A stretch of 64,000 bases of DNA from Acheta domesticus (GCA_031308135.1 JAHLJT010000631.1:1061501-1125500); one strand, 5' to 3'. Shown: positions 10,124 to 22,995, counted from the first letter of the stretch. Notes: generated by a model from the sequence alone, not told the origin. Program-made: numbers and translations.

Positions 10124-13090
10124 GTGACACCTGTAACGTAGTGGGTTACCGTTGTCAGTTGTCTTCTCCTAGCAACGAAGTTTTATGATAGAAGACCCTA
10201 AACAAACAAGCAGGATACTTTGCGAGGTCGTAGAGAGTATTTCCAAAGATTCTCAAATCCACGGGAATGTGGATTTACGCATGATTATGCTCTGTATATT
10301 AGCAATAGTAACTTCGAAGTGGTTAAGAAGTAATGTAATTAGTGAAGTGTAAGACAGAAGTCTTTAAATTAATTTTTTTTGTTGCCGAGAAAGAGCTATA
10401 TTTCTTAAAGAAGAAGTAATCGACGAGAAGTGTAACTGGGACCCTCGGACGATTGAGCAGTTACACAGCTTGTCGCCACAGCTGACGCGTTCAGGTGGTA
10501 TGTTCGTGCCAGGCGCTAGTCAAAACTCGATCATTTATTACATCTACAGATTAACTATAGATACTTCTAAAAGTGAACAGATCATTTAAATAATTATTTG
10601 TAAATAGTTAAAAGAGATGTCTTGAGTTGTTGCTCCAGAGAGAGAAACAATGTTTACTAATAAATTTAGTATATCGCATGATTTTTCATTTTCATAAGCT
10701 GGCAATACGTAATATGGGTTAGGGTGACTTCAGCGAAGGTACTTTTCTTTTTATTCGTGTTGGATATTGGTCCACATTGTAAACACTGAAAGTGAATTAT
10801 CATCGAATAGTTTGTGTTCATGTTTCGTACAAAATTTTAACTTATGGTAGTTTTATCTGGAACCCCAAGAGAAACGGTGGTGACAATAGCATAATTTGTA
10901 CAGCATAACTCCGAGGCCGAGAGCAGTACTTCCTGTTGCGATGAATTTTCCATCAGTTTTTTTTTCAATTACTCCGCTGAATGCTCAAAGAGTTTTGTTG
11001 TATTTAATACCACCTTCTTCCTAAAACATTGACTACGTTTTGAATTAAAGAAAAAAGTGCTTTCACCGTATAACTTCTTCAATAGCTTGAAAAAATCTAT
11101 ACCTGCGTAAGTTTTTCCATAACAACCTGTACTAATTTAAACTTCTTTTATTAAGGAATTAGGCCGGTAAGGGCCAATTTTTTTCTTACCATGTTGAAAA
11201 ACAGAGATTTTTCCTTTCATTTAAACTTTTTTGGGTTACTTTACCGCCCTTTATCTAACGAACTACCTCTATTACAAAAATTAGTAAAATCTACCTGTAA
11301 TATTTAGATAACCGCTGTGCAAATTGGTATGGCCAAGGAGTCGTTTATTTAATTACGTTCCTTCAATTTGTGGAGAATAAAGGCCATTAGTTATTCAGTG
11401 TTCACTGAGATTAGAAATATGCACTCGGCGTGAATTATCATCTAATATTTCTAGTGTGAATAAGTCTATTTTAGTAACGCGATTTCAATCAATGACGTTC
11501 AAGAATTAAAATCTTATGAGCCCAAAACTGCGTGAATCCTCTCTGAAAAGTTTCACTTTCCTCTCCGTTGTTCAGTATGATTGAATTCTACTTACTCCGT
11601 TATTGAAAACGGCATTGAGACGTATAAAATAAGAATAACTAATTCTGGATTAACTACAGACGTCTGTTAATAATGGTTAATATTCTGAAAAGTTGTAATC
11701 TTCTGTGTTGTTCTCCTTCTGTATCAACTATGGTTTCCAAAAACGCAGTTTTGAAACTCACCTTCGAAGTTTTTCTTTTCAGGCTTCACTCCCTGCTTTT
11801 CCTCTGCGAGTAAAAAGAACTTTCCAGACTGACTTCGACCACCTACCTCCTTCGAGTCCTTGATGGAGAGAATCTTGTTTACTCCGAGCAGCAAAAACTT
11901 CGAAAGTATTGTTTCCGAACGAAATGAAGTGTTCACTACTCCACGAAGTTCACTTATTATTACAGGAGAATTTAACATTTTTTCGCAAAATTTAAGAGGA
12001 AATATAGTTCTAGAACTTAGATTTCCTTGAAATAGATATAAAAATGGTCGAACATTGTTCGTTTCTCTTCAAGTTCGCACATCTGGGACAAATTAATGGT
12101 TCTCCTTTTATTGGAAAAAGGTAATTGTCGAACCCTGATAGAATTTTGTCATGTATGAATGTTTGAAAGACATGGATTCAGATTTGCATTCCAAGGAAAC
12201 TTTTTCCAGAAGGTTGTAATGAATTATGTTCTTGCTCACAATAAACACGATTCCATTTACACACTCATTCTAATGTTTCCAACCTTTGGGAACTAAAGTC
12301 ATCGGAACAGCGGGGTGACTAACATTTTATCAGAAAAGTTAGCTTACATACTTTCTAAAAACGGAAAAGAACTGCGATATTACATTTGTCTTGGGTACTC
12401 TCATTCCAAAGTTACGACTATTGTGAATGTTGTATAATTCAAGACATAAATTAATATTTTACACGCATTTTATGATAAAAATAACTGTCAATAAATTCGA
12501 AACTTTTTAAAATTGGATAATCGTTAGAATAACCTCCTAATAATAGTTTATAATAGTGAGGCAATCATCATTTGTTGTTATTAAAAAGTAACATTTGAAG
12601 AATAGAAACTAATTTAACAGTTTTATTTTATTTTTACGAAAATTTAATTATTAGTATTTATTACATTTTTATTGTATTTTTCTCACCTTTTATTCTTTGT
12701 TACTTTTATGTCATCCCTGCACTGGAATGTTGAACAACAGCTATCACATTCACAAAATGCTAAATAAAAAACTACGAAATAATAGTTATTATTTTAGTAG
12801 TTACTTGAATTTTGCGGCAGATATGAAAGCCTATATTTTCAGTCCACAAGAGAAATAAGAACGTTGATCTCTCGCCTCAATTCGGAACAGCGAAGGCGAG
12901 ACAGGAATATGCGTGGATTGGAAGTTCTGTCCGTAGTTATTGCCCACGTATTCGTGCTTACGAAATAAGGAAGTCATTAAATGATTCTGCGTGCACATTT
13001 GGTAGCGTAAAGCCTATCCCAAATTTTTAAAACTTCAACGTCGTTTTCGCCACCACCCAAAGCGAAATACCTTCATATTCACTAACCGGA
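10124..13090. other. AT-rich intronic DNA, nothing recognised
   Basis: About 3 kb of AT-rich sequence with no long frame, no array and no transposon ends that I can see. The minus-strand frame at 11724-11978 has no recognisable motif. Confidence 0.6.
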
Positions 13091-13239
13091 TTTAAAGCGA
13101 AAAGAAGAAACGAAACGACGCATCTCGTGCATTCCTCGGAGACGCCCACGTTCCATCGCTTTTTCACCAACATCTCTCGCTCCGAGGTGCGCCTCGCAGC
13201 ACGCAGTCGCGCATGCTGGAAAGGATAGCGGGAGAGGAA

Positions 13240-13760
13240 GAGGGGGCGAGGCGGTGAGAGGGGGGCGGGGTTCGGCGGGACGAAACCACAGCGGAGCGGG
13301 GAGCCGGGGAGGAGGGGTTGGGCGGATGGGCTGCGGAGAGGGAGGAGTGGAAAAGGGCGGGTGTGCGTCCGTGAGGCAGAGTGGGGCGGGAAGGAGGAGG
13401 AAGGGAGGAGGGCTGGGCGGATTGGGTGCAGGGAAGGGAGGAGACGTGGAAAGAGCTGGGAAGCGCGTCCGAGAAGCGGAGAGGGGCGAGGAGAAGGGAA
13501 AGGGAGGAGTTGCTGGGCGGATGGGGTGCGAGGAAAGGAAAGAGGAGTGAAGTAGGCTGGCTGTGCGTACGAGAGGCTTAGCGGGGTGGGAGGGAGAAAG
13601 CGAGGAGAAGGGGCTGGGCGGACGGGGTGCGGAGAAAACTCCTTGGAAATGACTGGGCATGGTTCGAGAGACGAAGTGGGGCGGTTAGGAGGAGGCGGGG
13701 AGGAGGCGGTGGAGGAGGAGGGAGAGGCGGGGATAGGTTGCGGGAATGGGAGGAAGCGTT
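13240..13760. repeat. G-rich degenerate tandem repeat, period about 95-101 bp
   Basis: Four imperfect units are marked by GGGCGGAT-like blocks at 13320, 13415, 13515 and 13616. Each carries GTGCGT-CGAGAGGC and GTGGGGCGGGA-type patches. The plus strand is almost all purine. Long open frames on both strands follow from the composition and encode Gly/Arg- or Pro/Ser-rich sequence; I do not treat them as genes. Confidence 0.8.
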
Positions 13761-14130
13761 GGCGTGGGTCCCAGCGGCGGCGCAGGGCTGGAAGAGCAGT
13801 CGGGGCCGCGCGGGAAGCATCTGCCAGGGGCGGCAGCGCCCCAAAGGTCGCCCGCGGGAGGCGGCGTGGGCGTGGGCGTGGACGGGGCGCGCGCCACTTC
13901 CTTTGGGCGGCGTCTCGCTCTTCAATTATTCCGACGCCGCCTCCTGTGATGAATAACGTCGGCGCGCGAGCGCGTTACAGCGCGGGAAAGAGCTGCAGCC
14001 GTAATTTCATTTCCCGAACAAGGGCGGCCGCGCGCGGGAGCACCACGGCGGCGGAGCGCCCGCTTGCTCCTGCTCGTCCCTCGAACGCCCGCTCATGCTT
14101 GCTCACCGCAACGACTGCGCTCCTTCAGAC
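13761..14130. other. CpG-rich island-like segment
   Basis: Very GC- and CpG-rich DNA (runs such as GGCCGCGCGCGGG near 14025) between a G-rich and a C-rich array. It resembles a CpG island but I see no initiator, exon or conserved product to call a promoter. Confidence 0.4.
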
Positions 14131-14366
14131 TCGCCGCCTCGCCCGCCGCCACACCCGCCGCCTCGCCCGCTGCCTCGCCCGCCGCCTCACCCGCCGCCTC
14201 GCCCGCCGTCTTGCCCGCCGCCTCGCCCGCCGTCTTGCCCGCCGCCTCGCCCGCCGCCTCGCCCTCCGCCTCGCCCGCCGTCTTGCCCGCCGCCACGCCC
14301 GCCGCCTCGCCCGCCGCCTCGCCCGCAGTCTTGCCCGCCGCCTCGCCCTCGCCGCCTCGGCCGTCT
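14131..14366. repeat. 12-bp C-rich minisatellite (about 19 copies)
   Basis: The unit is CGCCTCGCCCGC with frequent variants CGTCTTGCCCGC and CGCCACGCCCGC. It produces open frames on all strands (Pro-, Ala- and Arg-rich) that are repeat artefacts. Confidence 0.93.
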
Positions 14367-15640
14367 TCCACCTCACCACATTGTCTCCTCCACTTATTGC
14401 ACCTACAGTGACGGCCTATCGTCGTCCCAATTTCCGCTTACATCACTCCTCCTCCTCCTCTTCCTCCTATCCGCCCCCTGTGCCTTCTCTCTATCGGGCT
14501 GCTGGACATGAAAGTGAGGGAGGGAGCTGTGTGGCGCGAGGACGACATGAGTGCAGGGGGGGATGTGCAGGGGCAGCAGCATGGGGGGCGAACTTCCGCC
14601 GGCAGTGGGCGGGCGCTTCAGCCCTAATGAGCAGTCCGTGCGTACCGGAAAACTGCCTACGCACAAATTCCGTGATGGCGCTTGTTATTACGGAGACATC
14701 GAATTTTCTCTCCAGCCTGAAGCAGCGAAATGTCGGGCTCGCAGGCACTAAAATAATAGATGTACTTTTTGTGTTCTTTCTTAATAAATGAAAAATGCTG
14801 TTATGAATTGTATTTTTCTTTTGTGAACAGTACGTTTATTCGGCAATAATAAATATTAGTGAATGATGATGAAGCGATTGTTTTTCGAACAATTTGTGTG
14901 ATTCAGTATCCCCTTATAATGCGGTTTTATACAAATAATTCGAAATTTGTCACAAAGCATGTGTGATATGTAAGAGGAGTATTTCTTCGGTCATGCGTAC
15001 TGGTGTTTAGTGTGTGTGATCTCTCGCTGTGTTCTTCCGGTTCTTCCTGAACATCAAAGAACTAGTGGTGCTACAACAGCACTTACTTTCCCGTATTAGA
15101 GGAAACGGTTATATAGTACTGAAATATGCACTTTGTGCTCTACTAACATCTTAGCTTACAACTCACTGTTTCCATCGCAGTGTTGTCAGAACTGTGTGAA
15201 TTCTAAAACTGCACAAAATTTAATACAAACGTTTTGTAAGCCTATATTGGAAAAAGAAGCCTGATAACCTGGACAATATAGAAATGCATTCCATAGGGCC
15301 ATGATTAGAGAAGAGTATTTTGAAACCATGCAACAAATTGTCTACTCACTACAAATGGTACAGCATTTGGTGCGAAAACTGAATATTTTCATGCAAATAT
15401 CAACATAAATTAGACAATTATAACTCCTTTTCATACAGCTCCTTCAGGTCACAACAATGATACGTAATTCACAGAAATTCGCGAGAGCAAAGTGAATTCC
15501 ATTGTTGCGGACCCTGCATTGTCGATATTCTGAGAGCTATTAATTCTTTTTACTTAATTCAAATATTTCAAAATAAACTATTTATAAAATATTAATGTGT
15601 AAGTGTATAACAAAAGTTCTAATGTAAGAAACGAAGAAAG
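14367..15640. other. Intronic DNA, nothing recognised
   Basis: The first 400 bp remain GC-rich, then the sequence becomes AT-rich. No feature that I can support. Confidence 0.55.
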
Positions 15641-17530
15641 AAATAATATACAAAATTGCCCATTCTAATTTACGACGCACCCAGCTGTCCGAAGCGCTGT
15701 AAATTTACAGCGGGCTATTGTGTTTGTCACAAAATTATAGAAAAGCTACTCGTATTTTGAAAAAATTAAGCATGACCTTATTTGAAGATGTGGTTTTGAT
15801 AAATACATGTAATTCAGAAACAAATGTATTTTTAAAATTTTAGTTGTGAGAATACAACGAAAGCGAAGCGCAGTCAATTCCGAGCGGACTTTCGTTTGTC
15901 AGGAAATTATAGAAAAAACAACTCATATTTTCAAAAAATTCAACACGACCTTATTTGAATGGCACAGACTTTCCCGTATTAGTTTTCTATTTTCCTGGGT
16001 CTTCGCTAGCTATTCGGAATTGCCACATACTCTTTCTTGCCAGCTACCATCTATCATCGCCAAAAGTACATTTTTTTGTCATTTTCTTAATTTTTCGGTT
16101 TCCTATTGGTAGAACAGAAACATTAATTTTAGAATATTAAAGAACACAAAAACCTAGCCGTAAATGGCAATTTTCTTTTAAAAATTATGTGCCGTTTAAG
16201 AGAAAATGGCGTTTTAGCACTGCTAAAAATGCGAAATTTGAAGCTCATTTTCACAGAAAATTTTTGAGTTTTCAAAATACTTTATTTGAAGTTATTTGAC
16301 GCACTTACATTCACAAATATAATCATCTTTACAAATTGCGGATAATGTGCATATTAAAGATGTGAGAGATCTTTCAGAAAATTTACATTTATATAATTTT
16401 TGAAAAAAACAAAAAAACTCAAAATAAAGTTCACGCTATACTAATGAGTGTAATTAGCACTATCCGTTACAAAAGTTTCAAGAAAAAAATTGCAGCCATA
16501 TACGAGAAAATGACGTTTGAGCATTTCTGAAAATGCCGAAATTTGAGCTACTTTTCACAGAAAACGGTAGTGTTTTCGAGAAACTTTACTTGACATTATT
16601 TAAAGCATATATACTCGTAAATATAATATTGTGAAAAAATCGCCGATAATGTAAATATTAACGACGTGAGAGACAAGTAAAAAAATTTACATTTTGGTAA
16701 TTTTTGAAAAAACCAACCGGTAGACCAAAATGGCTTTTATGTCATTGATAGAGTACATTTACCACTATCCCTACCAAAAGTTTAAAGAAAAAATTTGGAG
16801 CCGTTTTTGAGAAAATTTTGTTTTTGTAATTTTTTAAAATTGCACATATTGCACGCAATATTGCACGAAAACTACCAAAATTGTGAAAAACATTTACATG
16901 ACCTTTATTAAAGAACTCAATATGCAGAACAAATTTTATTTGAAGAAAAAATCTCTATCTTCAATTTTGTAGTTGGAGAAAGACGCCGAAAAAAATTCAA
17001 ACTTTCACAATTTTCGAAAATTCAGAGCTGTACGTGAAAATCGGACCTATGCCATGTTAAAAAGTGAATTTTCCTCTATTCATACAAGAAATTTAAAGAA
17101 AAAATTTGGAGCCGTTTTTGAGAAAATGTTGAATATCCCCGGGGGGCTTCATATAAAGTACCCCCAAATTTTAAAGAATCTTTTTCAAAATCACAAAGCT
17201 TCGACTAGAATCAGATCGACTGGGGAATATCAATTTTGAAGAAAATCGACTGAACGGTTTAGGCGCTAGCGTTGACCACAGACGGACAGACGGACGGAAT
17301 GCCGTCAATCGATTTTTAAGTTTAAAGAAGCAACAAATCATGGATTTTGACCACACCACGAGATAGAGGATTTTTTTTCTTAATTTAGCAACTGGTTTTA
17401 TCCACTTATTCGTTTTCACGGCCCGGCAATTAATTTTTTTCCTCCGAAATTTGGCCATTTTTTCGCGCAGCATTACATAACTTTCCCTATACTACGTATA
17501 TCACTCCGTGTATACGGGGAAAGTAAAAAA
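15640..17530 (+). repeat. Unclassified dispersed repeat, full-length-like copy with internal 305-bp tandem units
   Basis: The 5' part has two diverged copies of a segment at about 15692 and 15865 (shared TTTGTCA-GAAATTATAGAAAA). The central part has four tandem units marked by GCCGTTTTTGAGAAAAT-like blocks at 16191, 16495, 16800 and 17111, a period of 304-311 bp. The 3' part contains CGGACAGACGGAC and ends near 17475-17522 with a hairpin, ACTTTCCC pairing with GGGAAAGT. Related segments occur in the opposite orientation at 51590-51845 and 63590-63805, and the terminal hairpin recurs at 40237-40303, so this is a dispersed family. I see no protein and no known class. Confidence 0.75.
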
Positions 17531-18967
17531 AAGGAAATGTTGTATGTTACAAATGATTAGTATCACAACGTAGAATTCAAAGAACTCTTTTATAATAGTC
17601 ATATTATGCAATATTTTAATTTACATATATGCAAATAATTCAAATTATGTATCATATTTATTACACAATATTATACAGTATTAATTAAAATCCATTTTAA
17701 AGGCTTAGAATGATTAAATTTCTTTCTCGGCATATTTTTTCAATGCATAAGTCAATAACGTTTTATAAAGCTAGTTTTTTAGGCTTTTCTATCAAATCAT
17801 TGCTTTTCGTTACTCAAATTTTGACTATCACGATGATAGAAAATTCCCTTCTTGGCACCGACGTGTGTCAATTCATTGCATATTGTAGCGTCGCAATCGT
17901 CAACGACGCCAAGGTGGATGAGCTCCGTCGCAATCGTCAGCGACACCAAGTTAGTCGTGCACCAGCCGACTCTTATGGAATAATTGCTTCTTATCAAAAA
18001 CAACAATTTGATTTATTATTATCAAAATCTGCAAAATGTCTAACACCATTTGCAGTGATAGAAATATTTCAAGAACTTCCTTGTGGACACGAGAATCTTT
18101 TCAGGTCCTTTCACTTCGACCTCTCAAAGCCTTCTGACTATTTATTTTATCTCCCCAGCAACTCTCCTGTTGGTAGGCAGAAACAAACGCATCATAACTA
18201 CTACGTTAAAATATATTTCTTGTTTTAATTTCCATCCAAATCACACACACGCTTGAGTCGTTAGATTTGCCCTCTGCAAATATTCTAGCACCACAGTTTT
18301 GACATCCACTGTACTTCATCGATCCGCCTACTGCTTTGTTTGACTGGTCCCCTGTTATCCGCTTTCATCAGCCGACAAATGTTTTATTAACGTTCTTCGT
18401 GATATTTCTTTCTCCAGGTATTGTGATTGGCGAGCATTTCTGTTTCTTTCCTCGTATTTTTCTTCCACCACGGAACTGTAACGGATAACAAGCTTCCAGA
18501 AATTACAGGGCTATTGCAAAAAGCAATTTCTCTCGTTAATTTCTCTCTGAGCTTCAGGCGGAATATTTTCCACTTGGCAAACTTATAATTCAAATAATTG
18601 AATAGCGGAAATGAAATTACAGTGACCTGGAAGTGGAGGCTACGTAACAAATAAAACTGTTATAACACCGAACCAATGTGCTGTTTCCTTCCGCGTATGC
18701 TTCAGTTATTTTCGTCTCAACCATAAATTTGTTAAGGATAATTATTAGTTGATTGATATACAATTCTCAATACTCAATTACTCTTCCGTAAGAAAACTTC
18801 ACTCATTAAATTATATTAATGAGTTTTAAGGTATCATGATATTTATAATAATTCTTGTTAATTGAACTGACGATGGACACCGCGGCTGAACCGACGGCTG
18901 GAAATATTTTTAAAATATTCCTAAGGCTGAAAATATGAAGGGAAATGTAATTTTAGCCGCATAAGGA
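17531..18967. other. Intronic DNA, nothing firmly recognised
   Basis: A 172-codon frame at 17710-18228 shows no familiar domain and no splice or codon-bias support. A pair of short direct repeats (CGTCGCAATCGTCA) occurs at about 17889 and 17928. Confidence 0.5.
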
Positions 18968-19013
18968 GTGCAGTCGATTGATTGTTAGTGATTCCGGGCG
19001 CGTCAACTACTGT
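18968..19013 (-). repeat. 3'-tail fragment of SINE family A
   Basis: GATTGATTGTTAGTGATTCC followed by GGGCGCGTCAACTACT matches the 3' end of the SINE copies at 55290-55835 and 62986-63541. Only the tail is present, in reverse orientation. Confidence 0.75.
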
Positions 19014-19883
19014 TATATCACCAACTTTCTTCTTCACTGTCTATTTACTCTCAGATCGGGTGACACGAGCGAACTATCTTTACTCGATAAGTGGCATAGA
19101 TGGATGACACCTTTGTTTTCCTAAAGCAGGTAGCCTGATCCTATCGTAAAGGTTGGGTTCTATTCACGATACCAAAATAAGAGGAACGAGGTGCAAAATT
19201 AATTTGACCATGAGAGTATATTCTTTATATTAAAAACACTAAACTTAGTGGGATTAATAATATACGATGTTTTACCTACTCCAGGTATGAGAATTGTAAA
19301 ATAAAATTCCTAACACGCATACAGAATGGTAATAAAATAATGCAATGAAAAAACAACAAATGATACACTTCCTGAAAGAAAATACATACATACAAGAATA
19401 GATTCACTTATATACACTATTTTCAGAAAAAAAGAACGTAAAAGAGAAAATATTTACAACTGTTTCCAATTTACAGATCTAATGGATCTTTTACCTAATA
19501 CACATTCCAGTTATTAATAATTGAGATAACTCCTTTTGAGATTAATTATATTTTGGTTTCATATATATTTTTTATCATTGGAATTACAGTAATAAAAAAT
19601 CGAGGCTTTCGAGAACCTATGCTGTATTCTTGCAAAATAATTCAAACAATAACATGAAATTTATATTTCTTTAACCATTTTTTTAAATGGCCATTTCATT
19701 CTATAAAATGTTTGATTTAGAATTATACAGAGATTTGCAACTAGAAACAATCCGCGTTCTAATACGACAGTATAATCATGAAATATAATTACTATTTAAA
19801 TTTCGATTTCAAATTATCAAATGGACTGTTTTCTATGCGCTACACACTGACGAAGTGGTTTTTAGTTCTCTGGAGGGAAAACA
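19014..19883. other. AT-rich intronic DNA, nothing recognised
   Basis: No gene, array or transposon ends that I can support. Confidence 0.55.
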
Positions 19884-20010
19884 CGACGAAATAGTTGTCA
19901 GTGGAACGTTTTAACTCACGAACACCATTGGAAGTGTGAATCCGCGCGACGAAATAGTTCTCAGCGGAACGTTTTAACTCACGAACACCATTGGAAGTGT
20001 GGATCCGCGC
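19884..20010. repeat. 63-bp tandem duplication
   Basis: Two head-to-tail copies (19884-19946 and 19947-20009) beginning CGACGAAATAGTT and ending GAATCCGCG or GGATCCGCG differ at only a few bases, so the duplication looks fairly recent. Confidence 0.92.
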
Positions 20011-20795
20011 GGCGTGTGTGGCGCGGCCGTTCGTCGCTCAAGGTTATCGAACTGTGATCCGCTGCGGCGCCGCTGCACAGAAACGAATGGGATTCCGTCG
20101 CCTCGCGTAGCCTCGAGGTCACGTGGTTTGCTTCGTTTCCGTTGAATAAACAGCCTCTTGCGTTCATGTGCGTCGTATTGATTTAATAGTGAAGATAAAC
20201 CACAAATAAAAAGCTGTGGAAAAAAAAGTATAAAAAAAAATATTAGTAGTAAATATAAAGTAGTATATTAGTAGTAAGTATAAAGTACTATTTATAGTAG
20301 TAAAAAAAAATATTAGTCGAGATATCATGATGAAATCGTGCCTCTTGGCATAGAGATCCATCTTGAATTATTTCCATATTTTATATTTATTAAATGCGTG
20401 TTTTCAACACATTACAATCTGAATCTATTTTTCATTTACTCTTGAATAATTTGGCATTACATAATTTGTAATAATTACATCTCATTGAGTTTTCTAAGAT
20501 AAGCGTGCTCCTTCGCTTTCGTGCGCCGTCCGTCTTTCAGTAACACGTCTGTTCCTTGGCGCTGGTCACTCACAAAATGGACGGATGTCTGCCTTCTTCT
20601 CGATAATTTGCAGCGATTTGCGAAATAAATTTCTTATTGGCTGCGGCGTTTAAGCATTTAATTTCTGAAGCAGTGCCTTTCTTCCACGCTTCCTTGTGGC
20701 GACAACGGGTACTTTTTAAACCTTTGTACCGCGTTCTACCAGAACAGGTGGACGATTTGGTTGTAATCGCGGCTATGAACACTAAATAGCGGTTA
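20011..20795. other. Intronic DNA, nothing recognised
   Basis: Contains an AT-rich patch with repeated TTAGTAGTAA at 20240-20310. No gene supported. Confidence 0.55.
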
Positions 20796-21292
20796 CAGTC
20801 ATTAGTCCCGTAACTGTAGTGCGTATTTTTCATCGGGAGGTTGCGGTGATCTTCCCCCGATGAATGGCGAGATCCGGCGCCGACTTCCGTCGACTAGCGG
20901 GTTTCCCCAACCAGGTGTCTCCCACCAGCGGGGCACTGCCCCAGCCGGGAGAAGCTCTAAGCCCCCGACCGGTCTCCCGGCATGTGTGGAAGTGTAGTGC
21001 ATGTTGGTGTGTGTAAGGGGGAGGATAGAACAAGGAAGATGAAGGAAAGATCGCGCGCGGTCCGTGGCCCGTTCGTTAGGGTACTTTTCCGACATTCGCC
21101 TGGTGTTGATCGGAGAAACCACGGAAAACTACCGATCAGAGCAGCCGGGAGTAGAATTTTCCTCGAAACAGCGACTGAATTCGACCTAGCTGAGAAGCTA
21201 GGTCGAAAATCCTGCCGCCGTCGGGACTCGAACCTACGACCTCCTGGTCAGAGGCATTGCAGAGACATCACTTGGACTTAGACACTTCCCGG
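20796..21292 (-). mobile_element. tRNA-derived SINE, family A, copy 1
   Basis: In reverse orientation it carries the family hallmarks: a head with a B-box match (GGTTCGAGTCCCGACGGCGG), the central block CGGTAGTTTTCCGTGGTTTC, the GGCCACGGACCGCGCGCGAT block, and a tail ending in GGGACTAATGACTGTA. It lacks the terminal ATCA repeats seen in other copies. Such heads are transcribed by RNA polymerase III in known SINEs. Confidence 0.85.
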
Positions 21293-22336
21293 AGGAGTGT
21301 AGTCGAAATAGCCTAAAGTTTTAAGTACCTGTTTCTCTCTCTCACGCGCACGCACGTACGAACTGGTCTGATGTTCGACTCCTTGCTCTTGAGATAGTTA
21401 ATAAACAATCAGACAAACATTATTAATAATTTACGCTGTTTGCTTAAAGGAACTCCTACCAAAGTATCAGTAACCTCATCTTTACATTAGTTTGCTTCTG
21501 CCAGAGAAACACACATAAGTTCCTAGCACCTTGTCCCAATCTTTTTCCTATCTATTAGGAATTCAAATCACAAGTTAATCAGGGAAGATACCCAGTGTTC
21601 TGTTTCGTCTCTAAGCTTGAATATTCAAAAGATTTTCTCTTTTTGTGCTAAAAGGTGTAAATTTAATAAATTGTATTTTCGCAAACAATTGGAAAGTATT
21701 TCCTAAAAGATATTCAATAATTATAGAATTGATCATCACGTGTTCGGAATACATACAGAAGACAATAATATTAGTCGTATCATTTGAGAAAAAGAAAACA
21801 CACCTCTACTTTAAAATATTTTTGTGGACTGCAATGACCTCACCTTCGTCCTAAATATGACGTGACTGTAAACCACACTCGCAATAATTCATTGAAGTGT
21901 ACTTAACATATATTGTGTAGAATTATAAATTTCATTGGTATAAATTTATATATATTTTTAGGTGACTGCCTCTTTCATTTTAGGATCAGCGTGTCGGAAG
22001 ATTTTCCGTTATACATTTAATGTGCTTCATTTCAAAACAAGAGTTTGAAAAGCACTCGTGTATTCCATAAGCTCATTAGATCTGCCCTTAGTGTCTAACC
22101 CGCGCTTTGTGCGTGCATGGAAGCGACGAAGCTGCGGTCTGTCCGCCCTCACTATTTCCACTTGGCCGCGCGCGGCGCGACGCCTTCCTATCACAACAAG
22201 CTTCCGACGCGCAGCGCCCCGACCCGGAAACGAATGAAACGAGAGATCGATGCGCGCAGGCGTCCTCCTCATGTCCTCGGGGGTGAGGACGGGCGCTCGC
22301 ACGTCCTTTGCAGCGCCCCAATTTACCCAAGCACTG
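21293..22336. other. Intronic DNA, nothing recognised
   Basis: AT-rich, becoming CpG-rich after 22080. No supported gene. Confidence 0.5.
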
Positions 22337-22558
22337 CGCCGCCTCCTCCCCCGCCCTCACTTCCTCCCCTACCCCCACCTCCTCCCCCCTCATCTCCTCC
22401 CCCGCCCTCACTTCCTCCCCCGCCTTCACTTCCTCCCCCGCCTTCACTTCCTCCCCCGCCCTCATCTCCTCCCCCGCCCTCATCTCCTCCCCCGCTCTCA
22501 TCTCCTCCCCCGCTCTCATCTCGCCCGCCCTTACCTCCTCCCCCGCCCACACCTTCTC
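22337..22558. repeat. 18-bp C-rich minisatellite (about 12 copies)
   Basis: The unit is CCTCACTTCCTCCCCCGC with ATCTCC variants. Strong pyrimidine asymmetry on the plus strand. Open frames here are artefacts. Confidence 0.93.
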
Positions 22559-22560
22559 AT

Positions 22561-22995
22561 CCACCGTCACCATTGCATATTGCCACCGCTGTCAGTACTA
22601 ATTCCCACCGCTACCAGTACTTATTACCACCTCTACCAGTACATATTACCTCTGCTACCAGTACATATTGCAACCGCTACCAGTACATATTGCCACCGCT
22701 ACCAGTACATATTGCCACCGCTACCAGTACTTATTGCCACCGCTAGCAGTACTTATTGCCACCGCTAGCAGTACTTATTGCTACTGTTACCAGTACATAT
22801 TGCCATCGCTAGCAGTACATATTGCCACTGCTACCAGTACATATTGCCACCGCCACCAGTACTTATTTCCAGCACTACCAGTGCATAGTGCCACCGCTGT
22901 CAGTACATACTGCCACCGCTACCAGTACTTATTCCCTCCGCTACCAGTACATATTGCCACCGCCACCACTATACATTGCCACCGCTACCAGTACC
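22561..22995. repeat. 22-bp minisatellite (about 20 copies)
   Basis: The unit is CCACCGCTACCAGTACATAT plus TG, with variants CTTATT for CATATT and AGCAGT for ACCAGT. It directly adjoins the 18-bp array and is unrelated in sequence to the 22-bp array at 1440-1960. Confidence 0.93.

Noticed and set aside
13586..14791. A 401-codon open frame on the plus strand
   Set aside because: It runs through the G-rich and C-rich minisatellites and consists of Arg/Gly and Arg/Leu runs. No domain, no splice logic, and equally long frames exist on the other strand.
17710..18228. A 172-codon frame as an intronic gene
   Set aside because: AT-rich random composition, no domain, no promoter or splice support.
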